Below are positions 63,884-64,000 of a DNA stretch of 64,000 nt, one piece after another (within the stretch, counting starts at the first letter, position 1; each line of letters opens with the position of its first letter). The stretch is from positions 84,396-148,395 of the forward strand of contig NZ_CANLTL010000011.1 in NCBI RefSeq assembly GCF_947494015.1, read 5' to 3'. The notes beneath the pieces were generated by a model. The model searched no databases. It was not told the DNA's origin and saw nothing but the letters and a program-made list of their open reading frames with translations. Position numbers and translations under genes: made by a program. The DNA is from an uncultured Cellulomonas sp. (GTDB lineage Bacteria > Actinomycetota > Actinomycetes > Actinomycetales > Cellulomonadaceae).

Positions 63884-63920
63884 ATGGGTCCGCAACGTCG
63901 CACTGGGCGGCGTCGCGGGG
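63884..63920 (+). repeat. Short repeat element, copy 3
   Basis: Begins ATGGGTCCGCAACGTCGCAC and continues TGGGCGGCGT. Copies 2 and 3 face each other 14 bp apart, just outside the rrn terminator. Confidence 0.65.
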
Positions 63921-63924
63921 AATA

Positions 63925-63958
63925 GAAAAGAGCCACCCCGGGTGGGGTGGCTCTTTTC
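63925..63958 (-). terminator. Intrinsic terminator of the rrn operon
   Basis: GAAAAGAGCCACCCC and GGGGTGGCTCTTTTC form a perfect 15-bp stem with a 4-nt loop. Read on the minus strand, the stem ends in a T-rich run (CTCTTTTCTATT). It lies about 9 bp past the 5S end, and it is by far the strongest intrinsic terminator in the window. Confidence 0.93.
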
Positions 63959-63966
63959 GTGAATGG

Positions 63967-64000
63967 TTGTCCGGCGACGACCTACTCTCCCACACAGTCT
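63967..64000 (-). rRNA. rrf: 5S ribosomal RNA, 3' end only
   Basis: On the minus strand, AGACTGTGTGGGAGAGTAGG followed by TCGTCGCCGGACA is the conserved 3' segment of actinobacterial 5S rRNA. The rest, with 23S and 16S, would lie to the right of the window. The exact 3' end is estimated. Confidence 0.9.

Larger units (their letters stand above)
63532..63920. other. 389-bp noncoding region with a three-copy repeat
   Basis: Between the TPR gene and the rrn terminator there is no convincing gene. Small open frames of 76 and 82 codons exist but are composed largely of the repeat and lack ribosome sites. Three diverged copies of a short element lie here, described separately. A promoter for the TPR gene block should lie near 63540-63660, but no clear -35/-10 pair is seen. 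Confidence 0.6.

Noticed and set aside
63532..63920. tRNA gene beside the rrn operon
   Set aside because: No cloverleaf or CCA end could be traced on either strand.
63665..63925. Small protein genes on either strand
   Set aside because: They are built from the repeat copies, have no ribosome site and show no domain.

Overview
This window is a stretch of very GC-rich chromosome (roughly three quarters G+C) from an actinobacterium. The best guess is the order Micrococcales, in a Cellulomonas/Cellulosimicrobium-like group. Supporting evidence is the GTG-rich start codons with overlapping GTGA/ATGA/TGATG junctions, the actinobacterial LexA box, the FabG-FabI, sufRBD(ferredoxin)CSUT and GlgA/GlgC arrangements, and a block from a TPR protein to pyrG that follows the mycobacterial Rv1691-Rv1700 gene order. 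The taxon is inferred from gene content; no 16S sequence is present.

Layout. 0-5 kb: the start of imuB and all of an SOS-controlled imuA' (minus strand), then a PEBP protein, a YbaK-type deacylase and a diguanylate cyclase (plus), then a GNAT and a SpoU rRNA methyltransferase (minus). 5-12 kb: a heterodimeric ABC exporter, an SPFH/NfeD pair, a 22-bp tandem repeat and a soluble ABC ATPase. 12-19 kb: unknown genes, divergent glgA/glgC, serB, a ThuA-like gene, SixA phosphatase and the fabG-fabI fatty-acid pair. 20-30 kb: DUF3099-small protein-SURF1, a TetR/VOC divergent pair with a clear operator, an ABC-F ATPase, the biotin ECF transporter bioY-bioM-bioN, a TfoX-N protein, an MFS transporter, a lipoprotein and a zinc metallopeptidase. 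30-38 kb: the complete SUF iron-sulfur operon with its repressor SufR and a matching CAAC-N6-GTTG site. 38-43 kb: an ABC-2 exporter, heme A synthase CtaA, a GNAT, a two-gene clpP operon whose second gene is frameshifted, and a PopR-like regulator with its own operator and an Ala-Ala tail. 43-48 kb: two tandem paralogous secreted multi-repeat proteins. 48-63.5 kb: a minus-strand block TPR protein-HAD phosphatase-small protein-tlyA-nadK-recN-steA-steB-MraY-like-MurJ-like-glycosyltransferase-pyrG-NUDIX. The right edge holds a noncoding region with a three-copy repeat, a strong terminator and the 3' end of a minus-strand 5S rRNA, so an rrn operon enters from the right.

How the genes work together. 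Most of the window is housekeeping: SUF builds Fe-S clusters under SufR feedback, FabG/FabI serve FAS-II, GlgC/GlgA make glycogen or maltose-1-phosphate, CtaA and SURF1 support the haem-copper oxidase, and BioYMN imports biotin. The less ordinary parts are the possible lipid-linked glycan pathway (MraY-like, MurJ-like, GT4) inserted beside the SteA/SteB cell-division genes, the second ClpP system with an internal frameshift, and the twin secreted repeat proteins. No phage, insertion sequence, CRISPR array or tRNA gene was seen. Nothing in this window clearly stands out as a wholly new system.
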